Source: Ramlibacter albus
Lineage (GTDB): Bacteria > Pseudomonadota > Gammaproteobacteria > Burkholderiales > Burkholderiaceae_C
Direction: 5' to 3'
DNA length: 64,000 nt
Assembly (NCBI RefSeq): GCF_014297445.1
Contig: NZ_JACORU010000009.1
Span: 124,001-188,000, forward strand
The notes beneath the pieces were generated by a model. The model did no database searches. It was not told where the DNA came from and worked only from the letters and a program-made list of their open reading frames with translations. How positions within the stretch are numbered: position 1 is the first letter of the stretch; every line of letters begins with the position of its first letter. This document shows positions 49,138-56,949 of the stretch, in pieces. Made by a program: the position numbers and the translations under genes.

Positions 49138-49988
49138 TGACTGCGACGACTGTGGTGCTCCCCGGTGGACCCCGGGTCAAGCCCGGGGTGACGGTGTTGA
49201 AGGCCGCGGCAAAGGGCTTCGTGACGCACGTCCTGCCGCCTCTCGTCGTGCTGGCCTTCATCCTGCTCGTCTGGCAGATGCTCGGCTCGCGCCCCGGTGC
49301 GGGGCTGCCGCCACCGTCCAAGGTCGTGCAGGACACATGGGAGCTGATCACGCACCCGTTCTATGACCGCGGCGGCAACGACGTCGGCATCGCGTGGCAG
49401 CTGCTCGCGAGCCTGAAGCGCGTGGCGTACGGCTACTCGCTGGCCGTGATCGTGGGCGTGAGCCTGGGCGTGCTGGTCGGCCAGTCGACCTGGGCGCTGC
49501 GCGGCCTCGACCCGCTGTTCCAGGTGCTGCGCACCGTGCCGCCGCTCGCGTGGCTGCCGATCTCGCTCGCCGCCTTCCGCGACGGCCAGCCCTCGGCGCT
49601 GTTCGTGATCTTCATCACCTCGATCTGGCCGATCATCATCAACACGTCCATCGGCGTGCGGAACATCCCGCAGGACTACCGCAACGTGGCGAAGGTGGTG
49701 CGCCTCAACGGCGTGGAGTACTTCGCCAAGATCATGCTGCCGGCCGCCGCGCCATTCATCTTCTCGGGGCTGCGCATCGGTGTCGGCCTGTCGTGGCTGG
49801 CCATCGTGGCCGCCGAGATGCTGATCGGCGGCGTTGGCATCGGCTTCTTCATCTGGGACGCGTGGAACTCCTCGCGCATCAGCGACATCGTGCTCGCCCT
49901 CGTCTACGTGGGCATCGTGGGCTTCGCCCTCGACCGCATCGTCGCCTACATCGGCCACAAGGTCACCCGCGGCACCGCCGCGAGCTAA
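49137..49988 (+). CDS. nrtB: Nitrate ABC transporter permease
   Basis: 283 aa with six predicted helices. The ATPase-docking loop NVAKVVRLNGVEYFAKIMLP and LDPLFQVLRTVPPLAWLPIS are typical of NrtB/TauC-like permeases. The first ~20 residues (VLPGGPRVKPGVTV) are not conserved-looking: they are encoded by a copy of the 29-bp palindromic repeat, which appears to have extended or replaced the N-terminus. GTG 49200 or later starts would omit it but lack a good ribosome-binding site. Confidence 0.92.
   Translation: MTATTVVLPGGPRVKPGVTVLKAAAKGFVTHVLPPLVVLAFILLVWQMLGSRPGAGLPPPSKVVQDTWELITHPFYDRGGNDVGIAWQLLASLKRVAYGYSLAVIVGVSLGVLVGQSTWALRGLDPLFQVLRTVPPLAWLPISLAAFRDGQPSALFVIFITSIWPIIINTSIGVRNIPQDYRNVAKVVRLNGVEYFAKIMLPAAAPFIFSGLRIGVGLSWLAIVAAEMLIGGVGIGFFIWDAWNSSRISDIVLALVYVGIVGFALDRIVAYIGHKVTRGTAAS
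49164..49192 (-). repeat. 29-bp palindromic repeat, copy C (inside nrtB)
   Basis: On the minus strand GTCACCCCGGG-CTTGA-CCCGGGGT-CCACC, the same family as copies A and B. It lies within the reading frame of nrtB, encoding roughly residues 10-19 (GGPRVKPGVT). Confidence 0.75.
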
Positions 49989-49999
49989 GGAGAAAAAAA

Positions 50000-50845
50000 G
50001 TGTCCAACGCCTATCTCACCCTCTCGCGCGTCGACATGACCTTCGGCGAAGGCGCCGCCGCCAACCCGGTGCTCAAGGGCATCGACCTCGACGTGCAGCG
50101 CGGCGAGTTCATCTCGCTCATCGGGCACTCCGGCTGCGGCAAGTCGACGGTGCTCAACATCGTCGCGGGCCTGTTGAAGGCAACGTCCGGTGGCGTGATC
50201 CTGGACGGCCGCGAGGTGAACGAGCCTGGCCCCGACCGCGCCGTCGTGTTCCAGAACCACTCGCTGCTGCCCTGGCTCACCGTCTACCAGAACGTGGAGC
50301 TCGCGGTCGACAAGATCTTCCGCGAGACGAAGAGCAAGGCCGAGCGCAAGGAGTGGATCCTGCACAACCTCGACATGGTGCACATGGACCATGCGCTGCA
50401 CCGCCTGCCTTCGGAAATCTCCGGCGGCATGAAGCAGCGCGTGGGCATCGCCCGGGCGCTGGCGATGGAGCCCAAGGTGCTGCTGCTCGACGAGCCCTTC
50501 GGCGCGCTCGACGCTCTGACGCGCGCCCACCTGCAGGACGAGGTGATCCGCATCCAGGCCGAACTCGGCAACACCGTGCTGATGATCACGCACGACGTGG
50601 ACGAGGCGGTGCTGCTGTCCGACCGCGTGGTGATGATGACCAACGGCCCGGCCGCCGAAGTGGGGCAAATCATGGATGTGCCGCTGGAGCGCCCGCGCAA
50701 CCGCATCGCCCTCGCGGAGGACCCGGTCTACAACCACTGCCGGCAGGAGATCCTGTCCTTCCTCTACGAGAAGCAGCGCAAGGTGGAGCCGATCAGCCCC
50801 GCGCGCAAGGCCGCGCCGAAACGCGAAACCGCGCTCACCGCCTGA
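50000..50845 (+). CDS. nrtD: Nitrate ABC transporter ATPase
   Basis: 281 aa. Walker A GHSGCGKST near residue 45, Q-loop VFQNHSLLPWLTVYQN, signature ISGGMKQRVGIARAL, Walker B VLLLDEPFGALDALTR, switch ITHDVDEAV: the NrtD/TauB pattern. It starts with GTG after an AAGGAG site. There is no fused NrtC-type regulatory domain; a short basic tail follows residue 255. Eleven bp after nrtB. Confidence 0.93.
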   Translation: MSNAYLTLSRVDMTFGEGAAANPVLKGIDLDVQRGEFISLIGHSGCGKSTVLNIVAGLLKATSGGVILDGREVNEPGPDRAVVFQNHSLLPWLTVYQNVELAVDKIFRETKSKAERKEWILHNLDMVHMDHALHRLPSEISGGMKQRVGIARALAMEPKVLLLDEPFGALDALTRAHLQDEVIRIQAELGNTVLMITHDVDEAVLLSDRVVMMTNGPAAEVGQIMDVPLERPRNRIALAEDPVYNHCRQEILSFLYEKQRKVEPISPARKAAPKRETALTA

Positions 50846-50885
50846 AGCCCCAAGCCCGACCAACAACAACAACACGGAGGAAGCC

Positions 50886-53000
50886 ATGGCAGCTGTCCTG
50901 CCCCTCGACCCCGGCGTCGAAGCGCCGGCCGCGCGGCGCGCGCGTTCGCGCAAGAAGGTCTCGTTCGGCAAGTACCGCGAGATCATCATCGCGGTTGCCT
51001 TCTTCCTGCTGTTCGACCTCGGCGTGCTGGTCCTGAACTTCTACACGTCGTTCAAGATCGACCAGGACACCGTCGCGATCAACCTCGCGGGCCGGCAGCG
51101 TTACGTGTCCCAGCGCATCGCGCGCACCTTGCTGGAACTGGACGCGGCCCGCGCCGCGGACAAGCCCTTCAAGCCTGAGACGCTGGCAGAGCTGCGCGGC
51201 GGCACGAAGATCTGGAACCAGTCGCACGAGGCCTTCAAGAACGGCGGCACGGTGCCGGGTGGTGACGGCAAGCCGGTATTCCTGGAAGCGGTGACCTCGC
51301 CGCGCGGGCGCGAGCTCGAGCAGGCGATGGACGTGCTGTGGAAGCCGTACTACGCCAGGCTGCAGCCACTGATGGCCGACGGCTTCAGCCGCGAGCATCT
51401 GGCCGACGCGCTCGCGTACAGCCAGGCCAACAACATCAAGCTGCTGAACGTCGCCAACGACTTCGTCACGGAGACGCAGGCCATCGGCGGCTCGCGCGCG
51501 GCGACGCTGCGCATGGTGCAGACCGGCGGCATCCTGCTGGCGCTGGCGAACTTCGCGTTCATCCTGTTCAAGTTCCTGCGGCGCCTGCAGACCTCCGATG
51601 CGGCCATCGAGGCGGCGAACGACGAGAACCGCGAAATCCTGCAAGCCGTGCGCGAGGGGCTCTTCCTGCTAACGCCCGACTTCAAGCTCGGCTCGCAGCT
51701 GTCGCGCTCGGCCCACTCGCTGTTCGGGCGCAACCTCGCGCCCGGGCAGGACTTCTTCGAGCTGCTGCGGCCCCTGGTGTCGATCAAGACGATGACGGAC
51801 GCGAAGGACTACGTGCAGCTGCTGTTCGCGCCGCACGTGAAGGAGCAGCTGGTGCAGGGCATCAACCCGCTGTCCGAAGTGGAGGCCATGGTGAAGAACC
51901 GGCTCGGCCAGGACGTCAAGCGCCACCTGTCCTTCCACTTCAACCGCGTTCAGGAGGGCGGCGCGGTGCGCCACCTGCTGGTGACGCTGCAGGACATCTC
52001 GGCCCGCGTGGAGCTGGAGCAGAAGCTGCAGTCGGAGCGCAACCGTTCGCAGAAGGAGTTCGACATGCTCCTGAAGGCGATCGACGCGGACCCGGCGATG
52101 CTGCGCCAGTTCGTGGCGCGCGCCGAGGAGAACCTGCTGGCGGTGAACGACATGCTGCGCAGCACGTCCGCCGCGCACGGCGAGGCCGCGGTGCTCAAGC
52201 GGATCGACGACGCGCGCCGCAGCATCCACGCGATCAAGGGCGATGCAGGCGCGCTGGGCCTCACGACGCTGGCCGCGCAGGCGCACGCGTTCGAGGACGA
52301 GCTGGGCCGCATCGCCGGCGGCGCCGGCGGCGACATGGGCAACGCCCTGCTCGCCCTGCCGATGCCGCTGGAGGAGTTGCTGAACAAGGTGGCCGCGCTC
52401 AAGAGCCTCACGGGCCTGCAGCGCGCCCCTGCGATGCCCGTGCAGGGCGGCCGCGGCTACAACTCACTCTTCCTCGACATGGTGCGCGAGGTGGCGGCCG
52501 ACTGCGGCAAGGACGTCGCAGCGAACGTGCAGGTGGGCGCCCTCGCCGACCTGCCGACTGCCCAGGGTGACCTGCTGCGCGAGATCGGCATCCAGCTGAT
52601 GCGCAACGCGATCACGCACGGCATCGAAGCGCCGGTGACGCGCGCCGACACCGGCAAGCCGAAGCAGGGCCAGCTGGCCGTGAAGCTGGTGCGCGCCGAA
52701 TCCGAATGGGTGCTGTCCGTTCGCGACGACGGCGCCGGCCTGTCGGCCCCGCGCATCCGCCGCAAGCTGCTGGAGCTGGGCTGGTACACCGCCGCGCAGC
52801 TCGAGAACTTCGACGACCGGCAGATCGTGTCGCACATCTTCAAGCCGGGGTTCTCGACCGCGGCGACGGTGAGCATGCACGCCGGGCGCGGCGTCGGGCT
52901 CGACGTGGTGAATGCGAATGTGCAGAAGCTGGGCGGCCGGATCGTATTGGCCAGCACACCCGGCGAGTTCACGGAATTCAAGGTCCGAATCCCGGCCTGA
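50886..53000 (+). CDS. NarX/PilJ-like-sensor, HPt and CheA-type ATPase hybrid kinase
   Basis: 704 aa. A membrane helix (34-54), a periplasmic PilJ/NarX-like helical sensor (55-200) with AGRQRYVSQR near residue 68, a second helix (205-228), a PAS-like region (245-375), an HPt domain with phosphoryl-accepting His448 (SIHAIKGDAGALG) and a CheA-like ATPase (N-box near 572, DDGAG near 613, GRGVGLD near 667). Arg72 aligns with the nitrate-binding Arg of the NarX/NarQ P-box (GxxR). It lacks a HisKA domain and ends after the ATPase without CheA's CheW-like domain. Set between nrtD and a CheY-CheX pair, it is probably a nitrate or nitrite sensor; ligand and output are inferred. Confidence 0.85.
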   Translation: MAAVLPLDPGVEAPAARRARSRKKVSFGKYREIIIAVAFFLLFDLGVLVLNFYTSFKIDQDTVAINLAGRQRYVSQRIARTLLELDAARAADKPFKPETLAELRGGTKIWNQSHEAFKNGGTVPGGDGKPVFLEAVTSPRGRELEQAMDVLWKPYYARLQPLMADGFSREHLADALAYSQANNIKLLNVANDFVTETQAIGGSRAATLRMVQTGGILLALANFAFILFKFLRRLQTSDAAIEAANDENREILQAVREGLFLLTPDFKLGSQLSRSAHSLFGRNLAPGQDFFELLRPLVSIKTMTDAKDYVQLLFAPHVKEQLVQGINPLSEVEAMVKNRLGQDVKRHLSFHFNRVQEGGAVRHLLVTLQDISARVELEQKLQSERNRSQKEFDMLLKAIDADPAMLRQFVARAEENLLAVNDMLRSTSAAHGEAAVLKRIDDARRSIHAIKGDAGALGLTTLAAQAHAFEDELGRIAGGAGGDMGNALLALPMPLEELLNKVAALKSLTGLQRAPAMPVQGGRGYNSLFLDMVREVAADCGKDVAANVQVGALADLPTAQGDLLREIGIQLMRNAITHGIEAPVTRADTGKPKQGQLAVKLVRAESEWVLSVRDDGAGLSAPRIRRKLLELGWYTAAQLENFDDRQIVSHIFKPGFSTAATVSMHAGRGVGLDVVNANVQKLGGRIVLASTPGEFTEFKVRIPA

Positions 53001-53011
53001 GGAGACAAATC

Positions 53012-53383
53012 ATGCGGTTGATGATCGTCGACGACTCCAACATGATCCGCTCGCGCATCTCGCGGGTGGTGCAGAACGGCGGGCTGGCGAACATCTCGCT
53101 CGTCGGCCTCGCCCGCAACGGCGCCGAGGCGCTGCGCATCGCGAAGTCCACCCTGCCCGACGTGGTGACCATGGACCTGACTATGCCCGAGATGGACGGC
53201 ATCCAGTGCATCGCCGAGCTGCTCAAGGCGCTGCCCAAGACCAACATCCTGGTGGTGAGCGCCCTCTCGGACAAATCGACCGCCATCCAGGCCCTGCGGC
53301 TGGGCGCGCGGGGTTTCGTGGCCAAGCCGTTCTCGGACGACGAGCTCAAGCTGGCCCTGCTGGACGTGATGGAGGCCCGGTAA
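53012..53383 (+). CDS. CheY-like response regulator (receiver only)
   Basis: 123 aa single receiver domain. The acidic pair (VDDS near residue 6), the phospho-Asp in VVTMDLTMPEMDG near residue 53, Ser in VVSALS and Lys in AKPFS are all present. There is no DNA-binding domain. GGAG precedes the start, 11 bp after the kinase. It probably receives phosphate from His448 of the kinase. Confidence 0.93.
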   Translation: MRLMIVDDSNMIRSRISRVVQNGGLANISLVGLARNGAEALRIAKSTLPDVVTMDLTMPEMDGIQCIAELLKALPKTNILVVSALSDKSTAIQALRLGARGFVAKPFSDDELKLALLDVMEAR

Positions 53384-53386
53384 GCC

Positions 53387-53842
53387 ATGGACACGCTCAA
53401 CCCCGAAGAGCTGAAGTTCTTCGTCGAATCCGTGCGGCACTACTTCAAGGTGCTGTCCAAGCAGGAGCCCGCCATCACGTCGGCCTACCTGGCCACCAGC
53501 GACCTGGACGGTTTCGAATTCAACGGCATCGTCACGTTCTCGGGCAGCTACAACGGGCATGTCATCGTCTCGATGCCGCCGCAGCTGCTCAAGGAACTGC
53601 TGCTCCTGCAAGGCGAGACCGACCTGTCGGAGAACAACCTGCTGGACGCCGTGGGCGAGATCGCCAACACGCTGGGCGGCAACGCACGCAAGAGCCTGGG
53701 CTCCGCACTGCAGATCTCGGTGCCGATGAAGCTGCAGGGCGCGTCGGGCATCAAGGCGCGCGTACGCAAACACCCGTACGTGATCACGCTGAAATGGAAC
53801 CACCAGCCCGCGCTGGTTTGCATCGACATGTCGAAGCGCTGA
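53387..53842 (+). CDS. CheX-like chemotaxis phosphatase
   Basis: 151 aa. The phosphatase motif E-x2-N is visible in AVGEIANTLGGNARKSLG near residue 86, as in CheX/CheC/FliY proteins that dephosphorylate CheY. It follows the CheY-like gene by 3 bp. This gives the kinase-receiver-phosphatase trio needed for a resettable phosphorelay, though no CheW, CheR or CheB is nearby. The target process (transport, pili, motility or transcription) is not shown. Confidence 0.82.
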   Translation: MDTLNPEELKFFVESVRHYFKVLSKQEPAITSAYLATSDLDGFEFNGIVTFSGSYNGHVIVSMPPQLLKELLLLQGETDLSENNLLDAVGEIANTLGGNARKSLGSALQISVPMKLQGASGIKARVRKHPYVITLKWNHQPALVCIDMSKR

Positions 53843-53856
53843 AAAGGGGCGTGCGC

Positions 53857-53872
53857 TGGCACGCTTCTCGCA
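53857..53872 (+). promoter_or_regulatory. -24/-12 (sigma-54) promoter of narK
   Basis: TGGCACG-CTTC-TCGCA matches TGGCACG-N4-TTGCW except for one base. The predicted start is near 53883, 34 nt before the narK ATG. An overlapping dyad GCGTGC-GCTG-GCACGC (53849-53864) is also present. Confidence 0.65.
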
Positions 53873-53916
53873 GTTCCTGTGCGAACCAACGCACCAGCAT
53901 CGCAAAGGACTGCACC

Positions 53917-55212
53917 ATGGCGGGTTTCCGCACCTTTCTGAACTCGGGCCACGCACCGACATTGTTCGCGGCCTTCCTCTACTTCGATTTCTGCTTCGCG
54001 GTGTGGGTCCTCAATGGTGCGATGGCACCATTCATCAGCGAGGCCTACCAGCTCACCGCCGCGCAGAAGGGCTTCATGATCTCCGTGCCCATCCTCGCGG
54101 GGGCGTTGATGCGCTTCCCGCTGGGCATCCTGGCGCAGTACATCGGGCGCAAGAACGCCGCGCTGGTGGAGATGGGGATGATCGTCGCGGCACTCGCGTA
54201 CGGCTTCTTCTTCATCAGCTCGTACGACCACGTGCTGGCCATGGGCGTGCTGCTCGGCATCGCGGGCGCGAGCTTCGGCGTCGCGCTGTCGCTGGGCTCC
54301 GGCTGGTTCCCGCCGCGCTACAAGGGCCTCGCCATGGGCATTGCCGGCGCGGGCAACTCGGGCACCGTGCTCGCCGTGCTTTTCGCGCCGCCGCTGGCGC
54401 AGGCCTACGGCTGGCAGACGGTGTACGGGCTGGCCGGCATCTGCATGCTGCTGCCCATCGCCGTGATGATCTTCTTCGCGAAGGAACCGCCGGACGTCGA
54501 GCACCAGACCTTCCGCGAGCACATCGCCTGCCTGTTCGAGAAGGACGGCTGGGCGTTCAGCCTCATCTACGTGGTGACGTTCGGTGGCTTCATCGGGCTC
54601 GCCAGCTTCCTGCCCACCTACTTCCACGACCAGTTCCGCGTGACGAAGGTCGAAGCCGGCCAGCTGACCATGCTCGCGGCACTGATGGGCTCGGCCATCC
54701 GAGTGGTGGGCGGCTACATTTCGGACCGCGTCGGCGGCATCAACACGCTCACAGGTGTGTTGTCGGTCGTGGCCGTGACGCTGGTGCTGTGCGGCGCCTC
54801 CGGCCAGTCGCTCACCGTGACCACCCTGCTATTCATGCTCTGCTTCGCGGCGCTCGGCGCGGGCAACGGCGCGCTGTTCCAGCTCGTGCCGCTGCGCTGG
54901 CCGCTCGCGACCGCGGTCGCGGGTTCGATGATCGGCGAAGTCGGCGCGCTCGGCGGCGGTTTCCTGCCCAACGCGATGGGGCTGTCCAAGCAGTACACGG
55001 GCACGTACTTCTGGGGCTTCGTGGCTTTCGCGATGCTGGCCGTCGCCATGCTCGTGATGCTGCGCGTGATGCAGATCCGCTGGACGCGCACCTGGGCCGA
55101 AAAGGGCGGCCGCGCACGGCCGGCGCGCGTCGCGTCGAACAACGCGCAGCCTGCAGCTACTTCGGCAAAAACAGCAGCCAGTAAACCAGCAGTACGTTCA
55201 GCAGGACGCTGA
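53917..55212 (+). CDS. narK: Nitrate/nitrite transporter (NarK/NasA MFS family)
   Basis: 431 aa with 12 predicted membrane helices. The family signatures are seen: GxxGAGNSG-type GIAGAGNSGTVLAVLFAPPL in helix 5 and the second, helix 11 region GEVGALGGGFLPNAMG. The nitrate-binding Arg of helix 2 lies in GALMRFPLG. A 35-residue Ala/Lys-rich tail follows. A second nitrate importer besides nrtABD, under its own promoter. Its last 56 bp overlap the 3' end of the PP2C-kinase gene on the opposite strand. Confidence 0.93.
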   Translation: MAGFRTFLNSGHAPTLFAAFLYFDFCFAVWVLNGAMAPFISEAYQLTAAQKGFMISVPILAGALMRFPLGILAQYIGRKNAALVEMGMIVAALAYGFFFISSYDHVLAMGVLLGIAGASFGVALSLGSGWFPPRYKGLAMGIAGAGNSGTVLAVLFAPPLAQAYGWQTVYGLAGICMLLPIAVMIFFAKEPPDVEHQTFREHIACLFEKDGWAFSLIYVVTFGGFIGLASFLPTYFHDQFRVTKVEAGQLTMLAALMGSAIRVVGGYISDRVGGINTLTGVLSVVAVTLVLCGASGQSLTVTTLLFMLCFAALGAGNGALFQLVPLRWPLATAVAGSMIGEVGALGGGFLPNAMGLSKQYTGTYFWGFVAFAMLAVAMLVMLRVMQIRWTRTWAEKGGRARPARVASNNAQPAATSAKTAASKPAVRSAGR

Positions 55213-56866
55213 CCGCCAGCGCGATCTTCCACAGCGCCGTCGGGTCGCGCCGCACCAGCGGCGTGGGCGGCGGCGCGGTGAGCGGCCTCGACGCGCCGCG
55301 CTCCAGCGCCAGCAGGAACTCCTCGGCCGTCTCGAAGCGCTGCTTCTTGTCGCGCGAGACGGCCTTCAGCGCGATGTGGTCCAGCCAGATCGGCACTTGC
55401 GGGTTGTGGCGGCTGGGCGGCACCGGGTCGCGCCAGTAGCGGCCGGCCTGGTAAGGCAACACTTCTCCATAGGGCAGCTTGCCACGCGCGAGCAGCTGGT
55501 AGAGCGTGACGCCGAGCGCGAACAAGTCGCTCTGCGCATCGGGTGGCTCGGGGTCGGGCTCGTTCCACTGCTCCGGGTTCATGTAGCTGGGTGTGCCCGC
55601 GTGCAGCAGTCGCGCAGCTTCCGGCTCTCGGCCGGAGAGCGCGACACCCAGGTCGAGCAGGCGCAGCACGCCGTCTTCGCCCTGGTGCAGGTTGGCGGGC
55701 TTCACGTCGCGGTGGATCACGCCCTGGCGGTGCAGGCGGCCGAGCGCGCGAGCGACCTGCGTCGCGGCGCTCACGACCTGCGCGACACCCATCGGCTGGC
55801 GCCGGTCCAGCAGCTGCTGCAGCGTCTCGCCGGCATGCCAGTCGTAGACCAGGTAGAAGGCGCTCGCCTGGGGCGTCTCGTGCAGGGCGACGAGGTTCTC
55901 GCGCGCGCGGCTCGTGCGCATGCGCGCGGCCAGCCAGGCCTCGTGCGCGAGCATCGCGCGCTCCTGCGCATCGTGGGCGCGGCTGGGGTGCAGCGCCTTC
56001 AAGGCATGCAGCTTGCGCGTCGTTGCGTCCCGCACCTGGTACAGCAGGTTGATGCCGTTGTCCGCGACGAGCGCCGTCACCGTGTAGCCGTCGATCGCAT
56101 CGCCGACCTTCAGCTTGGGCGGCACCGGCAGTTGCTGCGCGCCGCGTTCCAGGTCCTGCAGGCCCGCATCGTCCACGCCGAGCACGCGCACCACCATGGC
56201 GGTGGCGTTGTCGCGCGAGCCGGCAGCCAGCGCGGCATCCACCAACGCCTGCGACGCGGCCTGCGCGGTTTCCTCGGGCAGCACGCCGAACTTCTTCGCG
56301 GGCAGCACGCGATGCACGCCGTCGGACACCAGCACGAAGACATCGCCGACCTGCATCTCGCCCTGGCTGTAGTCGACCACCAGCCGCTCCTCCGCACCCA
56401 CCGCCCGCAGCAGCGCGCTGCGCAGGTCCGGATGGTCCATCGCATGGTCGTGCGTGAGCTGGGTGACCTCGTCGCCGCGGACGAGGTAGGCGCGCGTATC
56501 CCCCACGTGCGCCAGCGAATAGCCATGCCCGCGAAGCACCAGGGCGGTGAGCGTGGTGAGCCCGCAGGCCGGGTGGCGGCGGTGGTTCAGCGCCGCCAGC
56601 CACGAGTTCTGCGCCGCAATGATGCGGTCCAGGGCCACGGTGGTGTCCCAGGTTTCGGGCGTGCCGAAGTAGTCGCGCACCAGGCTGGTCACCGTGGTCT
56701 GCGCGGCCTCGCGGCCGTGGCCGCCGGTGCTCACACCGTCGGCGATGGCCGCGATGGCACCCATCGCGGCCTGCCCCGCTTCGGGGAGCATCGCGGCGGC
56801 AAAGTCCTCGTTCACGTCCTTGGTGCCCGCGAGCGAGGTGAAGCCGATGTCCAGTTCGAACGCCAT
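55157..56866 (-). CDS. PP2C-type phosphatase fused to a Ser/Thr protein kinase, C-terminal membrane anchor
   Basis: 569 aa. Residues 1-235 are a PP2C phosphatase (TKDVNEDF, IADGVSTGGHG, HVGDTRAYLVR, VSDGV, SRDNATAMVV). Residues about 255-520 are a Hanks-type kinase with catalytic HRDVKPANL near residue 384; the metal-binding DFG reads DLG. No clear glycine loop is visible. A single helix (about 545-565) ends the protein. A kinase gene occupies the same slot before nirB in Pseudomonas aeruginosa (PA1782), so the context is conserved; the substrate is unknown. Convergent overlap with narK is 56 bp. Confidence 0.88.
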   Translation of the reverse strand: MAFELDIGFTSLAGTKDVNEDFAAAMLPEAGQAAMGAIAAIADGVSTGGHGREAAQTTVTSLVRDYFGTPETWDTTVALDRIIAAQNSWLAALNHRRHPACGLTTLTALVLRGHGYSLAHVGDTRAYLVRGDEVTQLTHDHAMDHPDLRSALLRAVGAEERLVVDYSQGEMQVGDVFVLVSDGVHRVLPAKKFGVLPEETAQAASQALVDAALAAGSRDNATAMVVRVLGVDDAGLQDLERGAQQLPVPPKLKVGDAIDGYTVTALVADNGINLLYQVRDATTRKLHALKALHPSRAHDAQERAMLAHEAWLAARMRTSRARENLVALHETPQASAFYLVYDWHAGETLQQLLDRRQPMGVAQVVSAATQVARALGRLHRQGVIHRDVKPANLHQGEDGVLRLLDLGVALSGREPEAARLLHAGTPSYMNPEQWNEPDPEPPDAQSDLFALGVTLYQLLARGKLPYGEVLPYQAGRYWRDPVPPSRHNPQVPIWLDHIALKAVSRDKKQRFETAEEFLLALERGASRPLTAPPPTPLVRRDPTALWKIALAVSVLLNVLLVYWLLFLPK

Positions 56867-56903
56867 GCACCACTCTACGCAAGAGCCATGCCCAAAGTGG
56901 TGC
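56867..56903. promoter_or_regulatory. Inverted half-sites upstream of nirB
   Basis: GCACCAC (56867-56873) and GTGGTGC (56897-56903) are inverted complements 23 bp apart, upstream of the nirB -24/-12 promoter. NtrC sites use GCACC/GGTGC half-sites, but normally much closer together, so NtrC binding is only a possibility. Confidence 0.35.
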
Positions 56904-56922
56904 GCGAACGGGAGGAGGCGAC

Positions 56923-56938
56923 TGGCACGTACCTTGCA
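56923..56938 (+). promoter_or_regulatory. Perfect-consensus -24/-12 (sigma-54) promoter of nirB
   Basis: TGGCACG-TACC-TTGCA matches the sigma-54 consensus at every position. The -12 C is at 56937, so transcription should begin at about 56949, one base before the nirB ATG. No Shine-Dalgarno sequence lies between promoter and start codon. Confidence 0.85.
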
Positions 56939-56949
56939 CCGACACCGCC

